Part shown: one piece after another, positions 15,880 to 24,385 of the stretch
Numbering within the stretch: the stretch's first letter is position 1
Layout: each line of letters begins with the position of its first letter
Assembly: GCA_963716925.1 (NCBI GenBank)
Contig: CAVQUX010000015.1
Span: forward strand, 186,001 to 250,000
Direction: 5' to 3'
DNA: 64,000 bases
DNA from: DAISKN01 sp963716925
GTDB lineage: Bacteria > Acidobacteriota > Vicinamibacteria > Marinacidobacterales > SMYC01
Notes under the pieces: model-generated
Seen by the model: the letters and a program-made list of their open reading frames with translations, nothing else
The model's database searches: none
Told to the model about the DNA's origin: nothing
Program-made: the position numbers and the translations under genes

Positions 15880-16572
15880 ATGGAGCAATTCGAGCATCAT
15901 TCGGCGCTCTCGGGGATCCTGGAATCCGTATTCCACATCCACCTTCCCGACCACGTGGTCATGGCGATCTTCGTGGCCGTGCTCCTCACCGTCTTCGCCC
16001 TCTGGTTCCGGAGCCGCATCAGCCTCGAGAATCCGGGAAAGCTGCAGCTCGCGCTCGAATCCGTGGTGGGCGGGCTCATCGGGATGCTCGAAGAGAACGT
16101 GGGGCACAAGGGGCGGCAGTTCCTGGGGCTCGTGGGGACGCTCGGGCTGTTCATCCTGACGTCGAACCTTCTCGGCCTCGTCCCTTTCTTTTCCTCTCCC
16201 ACGGTGTCTTTGAACATGCCGGTGGGCTGCGCGCTGGTGACGTTTCTCTACTACAACTTCCAGGGCATCCGGGCTCAGGGCGTCGGGCCGTATTTCAAGC
16301 ACTTTCTCGGCCCGCTCCTGCCTCTCGCGATCATCATGCTTCCCATCGAGATCATCAGCCACCTCAGCCGCGTGCTCTCGCTCTCGATTCGTCTCTTCGG
16401 GAACATCTTCGGGGAAGAGCTCGTGGTTCTGGTTCTCGGGAGCCTGATTCCATTCGTCGTCCCCGTGCCCATGATGCTCTTCGGCGTCTTCGGGAGCCTG
16501 CTCCAAGCTTTCGTCTTCATCATGTTGACGATGATCTACCTCGGCGGCGCGGTTGCCGCCGAGGAGCACTGA
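15880..16572 (+). CDS. atpB: ATP synthase F0 subunit a
   Basis: A 230-residue membrane protein of the expected length. It contains LTSNLLGLVPFF, and the essential arginine lies in SLSIRLFGNIFGEE, followed by the C-terminal FGSLLQAFVFIMLTMIYLGGAV. Known: subunit a forms the two ion half-channels beside the c-ring, and the arginine separates them. The histidine-rich N-terminus (HHSALSG...HIH) is common. It starts 92 bases after atpI and 38 bases before atpE. No atpF, atpH or F1 genes follow, so the rest of the enzyme must be encoded elsewhere. Confidence 0.95.
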   Translation: MEQFEHHSALSGILESVFHIHLPDHVVMAIFVAVLLTVFALWFRSRISLENPGKLQLALESVVGGLIGMLEENVGHKGRQFLGLVGTLGLFILTSNLLGLVPFFSSPTVSLNMPVGCALVTFLYYNFQGIRAQGVGPYFKHFLGPLLPLAIIMLPIEIISHLSRVLSLSIRLFGNIFGEELVVLVLGSLIPFVVPVPMMLFGVFGSLLQAFVFIMLTMIYLGGAVAAEEH

Positions 16573-16610
16573 TGCGTTTTGCGTTCGTTTCGAGTTCAAG
16601 GAGGAATCTG

Positions 16611-16952
16611 GTGACTAGAAAGGCTCTCTCGACAATCTTCGTATGGGGCGTGTTCTTCATGCTCGCAGCCCCGGTGTTCGCCCAGGAGGGTGGCTCCGCG
16701 GCCTGGACCCCCGAAGTCTACAAATGGGCGATGATCGCGGGAGGCGGCGCTCTGGCGCTCGCTGCAGCGATGGGAGCCTACGCCCAGAGCCGCGCGGTCA
16801 GCGCGGCTTGCGACGGCATCTCCAGGAACCCCGGCGCCGCCCCTCAGATCCGGTTCGTGCTCCTGCTCGGTGTGGTGCTCATCGAGTCCCTGGTGATCTA
16901 CGTGTTCGTGATCGCCCTCAGCATCATTTTCGTGAAGTGGGGCGTGGCCTAG
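16611..16952 (+). CDS. atpE: ATP synthase F0 subunit c with N-terminal signal peptide
   Basis: A 113-residue protein. The GTG at 16611 is selected because AAGGAGG lies seven bases upstream (16598-16604); an earlier in-frame ATG at 16572 lacks this. Residues 1-25 form a signal peptide ending APVFAQ, which is extra compared with the usual 80-residue c subunit. Two helices follow. The ion-binding carboxylate is Glu92 (VVLIESLVIY), and the polar loop carries RNP. Gln59 and Ser93 align with the Na+-ligand positions Q32 and S66 of Ilyobacter c, which suggests but does not prove sodium use. The helix-1 GxGxGxG stretch is replaced by AxMxAxA. Confidence 0.92.
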   Translation: MTRKALSTIFVWGVFFMLAAPVFAQEGGSAAWTPEVYKWAMIAGGGALALAAAMGAYAQSRAVSAACDGISRNPGAAPQIRFVLLLGVVLIESLVIYVFVIALSIIFVKWGVA

Positions 16953-16972
16953 CTCAAGCCTTCCAGGGCCTC

Positions 16973-17005
16973 CGGGGAAGGCGATCCTACTTCGCCTTCC
17001 CCGGA
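16973..17005. terminator. 12-bp perfect hairpin between convergent atpE and membrane-protein genes
   Basis: CCGGGGAAGGCG (16973-16984) pairs perfectly with CGCCTTCCCCGG (16994-17005) around a nine-base loop. It lies 20 bases after the atpE stop and overlaps the last codons of the convergent gene. No strong T tract is present on either side, but such a stable symmetrical hairpin at the meeting point of two transcripts is likely to end both. Confidence 0.65.
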
Positions 17006-18156
17006 CGTCCCTTTCGACCCCGTTTCGTTCCCAGCGCGACGAAAACCAGGCTCGCGTAAACGGGAAAGTACTGCGCGAACGCGAGCCAGAAGCTCCAGTT
17101 TTCCTCGCCGAGCGCGACGTAGGTGAGGGGAGCAGTCGCGGTCGCAACGATCCATCCCGGGTTTGCGCTGAATGCCGCGAGCCCGGCGATCGGAAGAAAC
17201 GCCCACGGCAGAACCTGCGGCGACAGGAAGAGAAAGCACCCCAGGAGCACGAGCGCCTCGCGAGGGAGCTCCGCTCCGCCCCGGGCGAGTTTCGCCGTTC
17301 TCGCGAGCGCCAAGAGCAGCCAGGCTCCGGCGCAGAAAAGAAACGGTGCGAGCGGGTCTCGCGTCAGCAAGAGGCTCGCTAGCGTCGTCACGCCCGGCAA
17401 GAGGCTTCCCCCGATGTAGTTCTCGGGCGGCCATCCCACCAGTTGCGCGAAGGGCGCCGTCGCCAGAAGAGGAGCCCAGGCGAGCCCGGCGACGAGGAGT
17501 GAGACCGCGCTCCGGAAACCGAGCGCCCTCGCCGCCAGAGGGAGCGTCGCCCAGAAGAATGGGGGGCCTGCGAGGCTCGCTCCGTAGGCGAGCGCGGAAG
17601 CCCCCGGGCGCTTCCTCTGGAGCAGCAGGAACGCGAGCAGCAGAAAGAAGAGGGGGATGGTCTCGATCCGGGCGTTGACGGCGCTCTCTTTCACCAGGAG
17701 CGGATTCCATCCGTAGACGAGCGCGAGTCCGGACGGAAGGGAGAGGCCCCGCAGGAGCGCGGGCATCATCAGGAGGGCGCCGAGGTCGAACGCCACCGAG
17801 ACGAACCGCTGGAGATCGGGCCGGATTTCCGTTGCCGCTCGAATGGGGCTCGAGGCTTGAAGGAACGCCTCCGGCGGTTCGGCCGCGGCGCCGCGCTCTT
17901 CGAAGAGGAGGCTCGCCCGGAACAGCGCGGAGGTGATGAAGAGGAAGAGGAAGAGAGCGCGTCCGCTCTTCCCCTGGACCGAGCGGATTGCCAGGGCGTA
18001 AGCGGCGAAAAGCGCCGCCCAGAGCGCGAGAAACGCGGGGGTTTCCTCGAAGCCCAGGGGCCGGTAGCGGGCGGCGAGCAGGAGGTAGAGTCCCTCGCTC
18101 GCGGTCGAGAGGAGGAAGAGTCGCAGAAGCACCGGGAAAGAGAGAGAATCTATCAC
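16987..18156 (-). CDS. Polytopic membrane protein, possible GT-C-type glycosyltransferase
   Basis: A 389-residue protein with about ten hydrophobic segments and a basic C-terminal tail (RGRKGRPGKAK). The sequence YGWNPLLVKESAVNARIETIPLFF resembles the WNP-containing region of mannosyltransferase/DUF2029-like GT-C enzymes, in which the catalytic aspartate is usually in an early loop. I cannot identify that aspartate with confidence. The start is a GTG at 18156, only 11 bases from the divergent mtnA start, with no clear ribosome site. The family assignment is therefore tentative. It is convergent with the atp operon and overlaps its terminator hairpin. Confidence 0.65.
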   Translation of the reverse strand: MIDSLSFPVLLRLFLLSTASEGLYLLLAARYRPLGFEETPAFLALWAALFAAYALAIRSVQGKSGRALFLFLFITSALFRASLLFEERGAAAEPPEAFLQASSPIRAATEIRPDLQRFVSVAFDLGALLMMPALLRGLSLPSGLALVYGWNPLLVKESAVNARIETIPLFFLLLAFLLLQRKRPGASALAYGASLAGPPFFWATLPLAARALGFRSAVSLLVAGLAWAPLLATAPFAQLVGWPPENYIGGSLLPGVTTLASLLLTRDPLAPFLFCAGAWLLLALARTAKLARGGAELPREALVLLGCFLFLSPQVLPWAFLPIAGLAAFSANPGWIVATATAPLTYVALGEENWSFWLAFAQYFPVYASLVFVALGTKRGRKGRPGKAK

Positions 18157-18167
18157 GTTCGGAGGGC

Positions 18168-19220
18168 ATGGAATTGTTCGATACGATTCGCTGGGAGGGC
18201 GACGCCGTCGTCCTCATCGATCAAAGAGTTCTCCCGACGCGGGAGGAGTACGTCCATTGCCGCGACGCCGCCGCGGTCGCCGAGGCCATCCGGGACATGG
18301 TGGTTCGAGGGGCGCCGGCCATCGGCGTCACCGCCGCCATGGGAATCGCTCTCGGGTTGAAACAATCGCGGGCGGTGGATGCCCGCGCTCTGCGGGCGGA
18401 GATGGAGTCGCTCGAAGCGCTTCTCGCGGCCACGCGGCCGACGGCGGTCAACCTCTTCTGGGCGATCGACCGCATGAAGCGGCGGTTCGAGGAGCTCGTT
18501 CCCGAGGGCGTGGAGGCTACCCGCGCGGGAATGGTGAGGGAAGCGATCGCGATTCATCGCGAGGACGTCGAGATGTGCCGCCGGATGGGCGCCCACGGGG
18601 AGAAGCTCCTGAAGGACGGCGCTCGAATCCTGACCCACTGTAACGCGGGAGCGCTCGCGACCGCGGGCTACGGGACCGCCCTCGGTGTGATGCGCGCTGC
18701 GGTCGAGGCTGGGAAGAGAATCTCGGTCTTCTCCGACGAGACCCGGCCGTTCTTGCAGGGCGCGCGGCTCACCGCATGGGAGCTGATGAAAGACGGGATC
18801 CCCGTCACCCTCATCACCGACAGCATGGCGGGCTATCTCATGGCGAAGGGCGAGATCGACTGCGCCGTCGTGGGCGCCGACCGCATCGCGGCGAACGGGG
18901 ACGTCGCGAACAAGATCGGCACCTACACCGTGGCGGTGCTGGCGAAGGAGCACGGGCTTCCTTTCTACGTCGTCGCCCCGACCTCGACCTTCGATCTGTC
19001 CCTCGCGAGCGGCAAGGAGATCCCGATCGAGGAGCGAAGCTCGAAGGAGGTCACCCACCTGCAGGGCGTAAGGCTCGCCCCGGAAGGCGTCGGCATCCGG
19101 AACCCGGCCTTCGACGTCACCCCGAATCATATGGTGACCGCTATCGTGTGCGAGAACGGCGTCGCGAGAGCGCCTTACGTCGAGAGCTTGAGGAGACTCG
19201 CGTCGGCCCAGGCGGCCTAG
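18168..19220 (+). CDS. mtnA: S-methyl-5-thioribose-1-phosphate isomerase
   Basis: A 350-residue protein of the eIF2B-alpha/MtnA family. Substrate-site motifs: VVRGAPAIGVTAAMG near residue 50, THCNAGALATAGYGTALGV with the catalytic cysteine near 158, ITDSMAGYLM near 218, and VGADRIAANGDVANKIGTY with the catalytic aspartate near 238. Known: MtnA converts methylthioribose-1-phosphate to methylthioribulose-1-phosphate in methionine salvage. GGAGG lies seven bases before the ATG, which fixes the start, although the frame is open for another 180 bases. No other salvage gene is in the window. tsaD follows 34 bases later and may be cotranscribed. Confidence 0.95.
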   Translation: MELFDTIRWEGDAVVLIDQRVLPTREEYVHCRDAAAVAEAIRDMVVRGAPAIGVTAAMGIALGLKQSRAVDARALRAEMESLEALLAATRPTAVNLFWAIDRMKRRFEELVPEGVEATRAGMVREAIAIHREDVEMCRRMGAHGEKLLKDGARILTHCNAGALATAGYGTALGVMRAAVEAGKRISVFSDETRPFLQGARLTAWELMKDGIPVTLITDSMAGYLMAKGEIDCAVVGADRIAANGDVANKIGTYTVAVLAKEHGLPFYVVAPTSTFDLSLASGKEIPIEERSSKEVTHLQGVRLAPEGVGIRNPAFDVTPNHMVTAIVCENGVARAPYVESLRRLASAQAA

Positions 19221-19254
19221 ACCGTGGAGCTACGTTGAGTACGGAGTGAGAAGC

Positions 19255-20331
19255 TTGGAATCTGCCGTTCTTGTTTTGGGTATCGAAAGCTCTTGCGATG
19301 AGACGTCCGCCGCGGTCGTCGCCGATGGGCGGGTGATCCTTTCGAACCTCGTCGGGTCCCAGGACGACGTTCATCGGCCTTACGGCGGCGTCGTTCCCGA
19401 GCTCGCTTCGAGACAACATCTCACCCATATAGGCCCGATCGTGAGAGGCGCCCTCGAGGAAGCGAAGGTGACGCTTTCGGACCTGTCGGCCATCGCGGTC
19501 ACCCAGGGGCCCGGCCTCATCGGCTCGCTCCTGGTCGGCCTCTCGTTCGCGAAGTCTCTCGCATACGCGCGGGGGATTCCTCTCGTCGCCGTCGATCATC
19601 TGGAAGGCCACATCCGGGCCGTCTACCTCGAGTCGAAGAGCGAGATTCCACATCCCGCGGTCTCCCTCGTCGTTTCCGGCGGCCACACCAGCCTGTTCCT
19701 CATGGAGCGGGAGGAGAAGTACCGTCTCCTGGGCAAGACCCGCGACGATGCCGCGGGAGAGGCCTATGACAAGGTCGCGAAGAGACTCGGCCTCGGGTAT
19801 CCCGGGGGGCCGGTCCTCGATCGGCTGGCGCGGCTTGGAGACGCGGATGCCTTTCGCTTCACCGTCGCCCGGTTCACCGACGGAAGCGCGGACTTCAGCT
19901 TCAGCGGTCTCAAGAGCGCGGTTCTGCGGGCGATCGTCGAGAAGAACATCCGCCCGCTCGCATCCGGCGAGGATCCCGAGAGCCGCCGCGAGCTGCTGGA
20001 CCTGGCAGCGGGATTCCAGCGTGCCGTGGTGACGGCGCTGGTCGATCGAACCGAGCGGGCGGCCCTCGAGCAGAAGGCCCTCGCGATTCTGGTGTCCGGG
20101 GGGGTCGCGGCGAATCGCGAGCTCCGGGCGACGTTCGAGGATCGGGCCCGCGCCCTCGGGATCCCGGTGTCGTTCCCGAGCCTCAAGCTTTCGACCGACA
20201 ACGCCGCGATGATCGCCGCGGCCGGCTACCTGAAAGTCCTGCGAAAGGACTTCTCGGGGATCGACCTCAACGCCGACGTGGAGCTCCGTCTCGGGGAGAC
20301 GGGCGAGCGCCGTTCCCGGCGCTATATCTGA
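19255..20331 (+). CDS. tsaD: tRNA N6-adenosine threonylcarbamoyltransferase
   Basis: A 358-residue ASKHA-fold protein. It opens with LGIESSCDETSAAVV, carries the metal-binding HLEGH (VAVDHLEGHIRAVY), then SGGHTSL, DDAAGEAYDKVAKRLGLGYPGGP and the C-terminal VSGGVAANRELR and STDNAAMIA. Known: with TsaB, TsaC and TsaE it makes t6A37 on ANN-decoding tRNAs. The TTG at 19255 has GGAG eight bases upstream, while an earlier GTG at 19246 overlaps that site, so I favour the TTG. Its end overlaps the convergent Smr gene by 65 bases. Confidence 0.95.
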   Translation: MESAVLVLGIESSCDETSAAVVADGRVILSNLVGSQDDVHRPYGGVVPELASRQHLTHIGPIVRGALEEAKVTLSDLSAIAVTQGPGLIGSLLVGLSFAKSLAYARGIPLVAVDHLEGHIRAVYLESKSEIPHPAVSLVVSGGHTSLFLMEREEKYRLLGKTRDDAAGEAYDKVAKRLGLGYPGGPVLDRLARLGDADAFRFTVARFTDGSADFSFSGLKSAVLRAIVEKNIRPLASGEDPESRRELLDLAAGFQRAVVTALVDRTERAALEQKALAILVSGGVAANRELRATFEDRARALGIPVSFPSLKLSTDNAAMIAAAGYLKVLRKDFSGIDLNADVELRLGETGERRSRRYI

Positions 20332-20968
20332 GGAGGACGTACACCGCCCCGCTTCCGCCGTCTTTCCATCGAGCCGAGGCGAAGGCCACGACCGTCCGGC
20401 TCAGCCGCTTCGAGGAGAGCCACCGCGTCACCTCGCGCTTCATCAAGGAGGGCTCGGTCTCGGAGTGAGTTCCGCGTCCGTGGATCACCCTCACGCAGGA
20501 GTGCCCGAGGCGCTGCGCATCGCGAAGAAACCGCTCGAGAGCGGGGCGCGCGTCTTCGCGCCCGAAGCCATGGAGGTCGAGATGCCCCTGCACCGAGAAA
20601 TCGCCGCGTTTGAGGCGCGCGAGGTACCTCAGGCCTTCCCGGCTCGAGGCGCCTTCGACGCCCTCGCCCGTGGCAAAGGGATCGATCTCACCCCGACCGG
20701 CGACGAACTCGGAAAGGGAGGCGAGAGTCTCGGCCTCGTCGTCTGCACGTTTGGGAAGATCCGGGGGCGGGGGAAGGCGAAGCGGCTGCGCGCTCCAGCC
20801 CAGAGGCCGAACGCTCTTCATCTCCATCTGGAACGCCTCCTCGTCCGTGAGATTCGAAGGGAAACGGGGCGGAGGAGACGAAGCACTCGAGGACGCGAGC
20901 GCGTCCAAGTCGAGAAGCTCTTTCAGGATCTCGAACGGCCGATGGCCCGACCTGAACGGCTTGGCCAT
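20267..20968 (-). CDS. Smr-domain protein
   Basis: A 233-residue protein. Residues about 125-215 form an Smr (MutS2 C-terminal-like) domain with LDLHGFGREDARPALERFL, VRVIHGRGTHSE and the terminal GGSGAVYVLLR. The N-terminal 120 residues are low-complexity and proline-rich (RLPPPPDLPKR). Known: Smr domains are small DNA or RNA nucleases, and members of this YdaL-type subgroup have been linked to structure-specific or no-go decay cleavage. The ATG at 20968 begins MAKPFRSGHRPFEIL. Its 3' end overlaps the convergent tsaD by 65 bases, which is a genuine tail-to-tail overlap because both C-termini match their families. Confidence 0.85.
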   Translation of the reverse strand: MAKPFRSGHRPFEILKELLDLDALASSSASSPPPRFPSNLTDEEAFQMEMKSVRPLGWSAQPLRLPPPPDLPKRADDEAETLASLSEFVAGRGEIDPFATGEGVEGASSREGLRYLARLKRGDFSVQGHLDLHGFGREDARPALERFLRDAQRLGHSCVRVIHGRGTHSETEPSLMKREVTRWLSSKRLSRTVVAFASARWKDGGSGAVYVLLRYSAGNGARPSPRDGAPRRR

Positions 20969-21025
20969 GGCCCCCATTCTGCGACAGCGCGCTTCGAGAA
21001 TCAACATTCGCGATCGCTCGCGTAT

Positions 21026-21054
21026 TTGATCTCGTTCGCACCCCTCGCTAGGAT
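21026..21054 (+). promoter_or_regulatory. Promoter whose -10 ends six bases before a start codon
   Basis: TTGATC (21026-21031), a 17-base spacer and TAGGAT (21049-21054). The ATG of the Ig-like protein gene is at 21061, so transcription would start at or within a base or two of the start codon, giving a leaderless mRNA. Confidence 0.65.
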
Positions 21055-21060
21055 GAGCTC

Positions 21061-22328
21061 ATGCCGAGGGTGGTCATCCCCTTGCTGTCGATCCTGGCTT
21101 TCGCGTGGGTGGTCTCTGCCCAGTATCAGGGTCAGGACGCGAGGCGGGTTCCGATTTCCGAGCTCACCCGGTCGAGCATGATGTACAACGAGAGCCCGGT
21201 CATCACCACCGGCGACCTCACCTGGGGCGACTCGACGGACACGAACTACAACATCTTCGAGCTCCGTGGAGACGACGTGCTGCGGACGGTGCGGGTCGCG
21301 ACCCCTTCGGGAGCCATGGAGGATCTCCGGTTCAAGGCCGGCCAGCGGGTCGAGGTTCAGGGAATCTTCTTCGACCTCGAGCACGTCACCGACCCTCAGC
21401 GCCATCCGGTTCTCCGCTATTTTCCCGGCGCCGTCCGGCAGGACGGCATGAGCTTCGACAAGAATTTCTTCATCGCCGTCACCTCCGTCGACGTCCTCGA
21501 GGAGGTCAAGAGCGACATCGGTCCCGACAAGGAGGTCGAGGAGGCGGACGTCACCGACCCCGACATCGACAGCTCGACGTTGGGCGCCCTGGATCTCCGG
21601 GAGCTGGTCAAAGACCCGACGCCGCACCTCGGAAAGCAGGTGGTCGTTCTCGGGAAGTTCCGGGGGAGCAATCTCTACGGCGACCTCTCGATCCGCGACA
21701 AGCGAACGCCGAGGGATTTCGTGATCAAGGTCGCGGACGCTGCGATCTGGGTCACGGGACGAAGGCCCCGGGGCGAGGGATTCCGGCTCGACCCCTCGAA
21801 GCGCCGTGATACCGGCGAATGGCTCCGTATCGTGGGGGAGCCCTTCGAGGACGGAGGCAAGGTCTATCTTCGCGCGGTCAAGGTGGAGATCGCGGAGGAG
21901 CCGGACGATCCCGACCTCGAGCCGGTGCGCGTGGCGCGAGCCGCGGAGAAAGAGCTCGGTCCACCGCCGGAGGTGACCTTCACCCTCCCCATCGCGGGTG
22001 AAAAGGACATTCCCCTGAAGTCGGAGTTCCGCGTCCAGTTCTCGAAGGACATGAAGGAAGAGAGCTTCCACCGCAACGTGGACCTGCTCTACGGCGACGA
22101 CGACGGAATCGGAAACCCCTTCCCCGACCTCCAGGTCACCTACGACGGACCGAGCCGCACCCTCACCGTGAACCCGGGGAAGGAGCTGGAGCCGGGCAAA
22201 GAGATCCGGCTCATTCTCTACGACGCCATCTCCGACGTGGAAGGCCAGAAGCTGCCCCCCAGGAGGAGTCGGGCGAGATCGAGCCCGGCGCCGCCTTGAT
22301 CCTGACCTTCACCACCGTGAAGGGCTGA
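21061..22328 (+). CDS. Secreted Ig-like (Big_5/SwmB type) domain protein, one frameshift near the end
   Basis: A secreted protein of about 422 residues with a short signal peptide (VVIPLLSILAFAWVVSAQ). Two OB-like/DUF-type segments (residues about 50-150 and 180-280) precede a C-terminal bacterial Ig-like domain beginning FTLPIAGEKDIPLKSEFRVQFSKDM and continuing with LTVNPGKELEPGKEIRLIL. At a run of six C (22255-22260) the frame slips; adding one C lets the protein finish as an EESGEIEPGAALILTFTT-type strand, completing the domain and stopping at 22328. As given, the gene ends at 22299 with an unrelated tail. The function is unknown. The promoter is immediately adjacent. Confidence 0.75.
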
Positions 22329-22338
22329 GCGGGCTCGA

Positions 22339-24270
22339 TCAGTCTTCGCGGGGAATCGGCTTCCCGCGGTTCTTCTCCTTGTCCCGATACATCCTCTCGT
22401 CCGCGAGCTGGATGAGCTCTTCCTTGGTAGGAGCCTCGGTGGGAAACGTCGCGAGACCGATGCTGGCGCCGATCCGCGAGTTGATGCCTTCCTCTTTGAG
22501 GAAGGTGGTGCGGAGAATGAGCTGGCGCATGCGCTCGCCGAGCCGCTGCGCCTGAGGGGAGTCGGTGTCGGGAAGAATCACCACGAACTCGTCGCCGCCG
22601 TAGCGGGCGGCGATGTCCGTCTCCCGAATCGCGGCGCGAAGGAGAAATCCGACCTCTCGCAGCACCTTGCTTCCGCGGAGGTGCCCGTGGGTATCGTTCA
22701 CGATCTTGAAATAGTCGAGGTCGATGAACAGGAGGCTCAATCGGGACTTGTGCCGAGCGGTGAGCTTCAGCTCGCGCTCGAGCGCCTGGTGGAAATAGCG
22801 GAAGTTGAAGAGCGAGCTCACGTCGTCGAGGATCGAGGTTTCCTTGGTCTGCTGGTAGAGCTTCACGTTCTCGATCGCGACCGAGATCTGCTTCGAGAGC
22901 TGCGTCAGGAGCGGGAGGTCCTTTTCCGAGAAGGCCCCCTCGCGGCGCGACCCCAGACCGAAGGTGCCCACCACCTTCCGACGGGACTCGAGCGGCAACA
23001 GGATGTACGAGCGTATTCCGTCCTCGTAGAGGAACTGGTCCTCGATGAAGCGCGGCTGGGTTTTGGTGTCGCGGTGGATGAAATGGGTCTCGTTCAACAC
23101 CACCCAGCCGGGGCCGGTGCCGACGAGCGGGATGAGCGACTCCATGCCCCATCCGGAATCGGTCCTCGAGCCGGAGGCGAAGATCCGGAGGTAGCTCCCC
23201 GACTCGTCCAGGAACGCCACCGAAAGCCGGTCGAACGAGAAGAGCTTCTCCATCTCGTTCGCGAAAGAGTCGAACACTTCCTCGATCTGGAGGCTGCTGC
23301 TGATGACCCGGGCGATGTTGTTGAGGACCTTGATCTCCTTCGACTGCCGTACCGTCCTCTGGAACAGGAGCGCGTTCTCCGCCGCCATGCCGATCTGGTT
23401 GCCGATGGAGGTGAAGAGGTCGAAATCGAACGTGGGGAAGAGCTGCTTCGCGGCAATCGCGAGCTGCATCACCCCCAGGATCCGGTTCTTGCTCCGGAGG
23501 GGTACGCCGGCGACGGCGCCGACGTCGTCCCGCTCCTTGAGAAGCTGGTGGAGCCTGGGCTCGCGGTCGAGAGACTCCAGCATGGGCTCCCCGCTCTCGA
23601 GCACCCGGCGGGCGAGCTCGCAGACGTCGAGCTGGAGCTCCTTCTCCGTCGGAGCGATGCCCCGGTCTCCCTGGAACGCCGCGAACTGGAAGGTTTTCGT
23701 TTCCTCTTGATAGAGAAGCATCTCGCCGTAGACGCTCGCGCTCGCCTCCATGATGACCTGGAGCGAGTCCGAGAAGATCTCCGAAAGGTCGAAGGACTTG
23801 GAGATCGCGGAGGAGAGCGAGTTGAGCGCGCTGAGCTTGTGGTTTCCAAAGAGCACTTCCCGCTGCAGCAGGCGCTCTTCGCTCAGGTCGCGGAAGTGCA
23901 CCAGCACCACCCGGCCTTCGTCGAACCCGATGGCCAGGCCTCGCACGGAAACGGGGATCGGACCCTGCTCCTTGGTCTCGAGGAGAAGGTCGTCGTAGGT
24001 GAATCCCGCGGGCGTGAGAAACCTCTGGAAGTGCTCGACGGCGCGGGTGCGGGAAGTCCTCGGGTGGAGGTCCTCGAGGCGAAGATCGAGCAGCTCTCTC
24101 CGCGTGCATCCGGTGAGGCTCTCCGCCTCTTTGTTCGCGTCGAGGCAGAGCCGGTTCACGGCGTCGAAGAGAAACGTGGCGAGGGGAATCTTCTCGAACG
24201 CGGAGCGATACTGCCAGCCCGTCGACTCCGGCCGGTCGCCCGGGAGCGATTGGAGAGTAGGCTTCGCCAC
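22339..24270 (-). CDS. PAS-GAF-GAF-GGDEF diguanylate cyclase
   Basis: A 643-residue cytoplasmic protein. A PAS domain spans about residues 20-130 (FDAVNRLCLDANKEAESLTG), followed by two GAF domains (about 155-310 and 320-470). The C-terminal GGDEF domain has LFIDLDYFKIVNDTHGH and the intact active site RYGGDEFVV near residue 558, with the product-inhibition I-site RETD five residues before it. Known: it makes cyclic di-GMP from two GTP. The GTG start at 24270 lacks a clear ribosome site. Three stand-alone PilZ proteins in the window are potential c-di-GMP receivers, although no direct link is shown. Confidence 0.93.
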   Translation of the reverse strand: MAKPTLQSLPGDRPESTGWQYRSAFEKIPLATFLFDAVNRLCLDANKEAESLTGCTRRELLDLRLEDLHPRTSRTRAVEHFQRFLTPAGFTYDDLLLETKEQGPIPVSVRGLAIGFDEGRVVLVHFRDLSEERLLQREVLFGNHKLSALNSLSSAISKSFDLSEIFSDSLQVIMEASASVYGEMLLYQEETKTFQFAAFQGDRGIAPTEKELQLDVCELARRVLESGEPMLESLDREPRLHQLLKERDDVGAVAGVPLRSKNRILGVMQLAIAAKQLFPTFDFDLFTSIGNQIGMAAENALLFQRTVRQSKEIKVLNNIARVISSSLQIEEVFDSFANEMEKLFSFDRLSVAFLDESGSYLRIFASGSRTDSGWGMESLIPLVGTGPGWVVLNETHFIHRDTKTQPRFIEDQFLYEDGIRSYILLPLESRRKVVGTFGLGSRREGAFSEKDLPLLTQLSKQISVAIENVKLYQQTKETSILDDVSSLFNFRYFHQALERELKLTARHKSRLSLLFIDLDYFKIVNDTHGHLRGSKVLREVGFLLRAAIRETDIAARYGGDEFVVILPDTDSPQAQRLGERMRQLILRTTFLKEEGINSRIGASIGLATFPTEAPTKEELIQLADERMYRDKEKNRGKPIPRED

Positions 24271-24385
24271 GTTCTTGCTCTGTTACCGTTCTTTCGCCGT
24301 GGGACCTGAGGGAAGTCCCTTATAAACAACAGAATAGCCAACCGCATCGGCGCCGGTCAAGCGGTGCCCGTGCTATACAGGAGAT

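Noticed and set aside
15135..16952. N-type (Na+) ATPase operon
   Set aside because: Such operons encode F1 genes first with atpQ and atpR; here only F0 accessory genes follow nuoM and no F1 gene is present.
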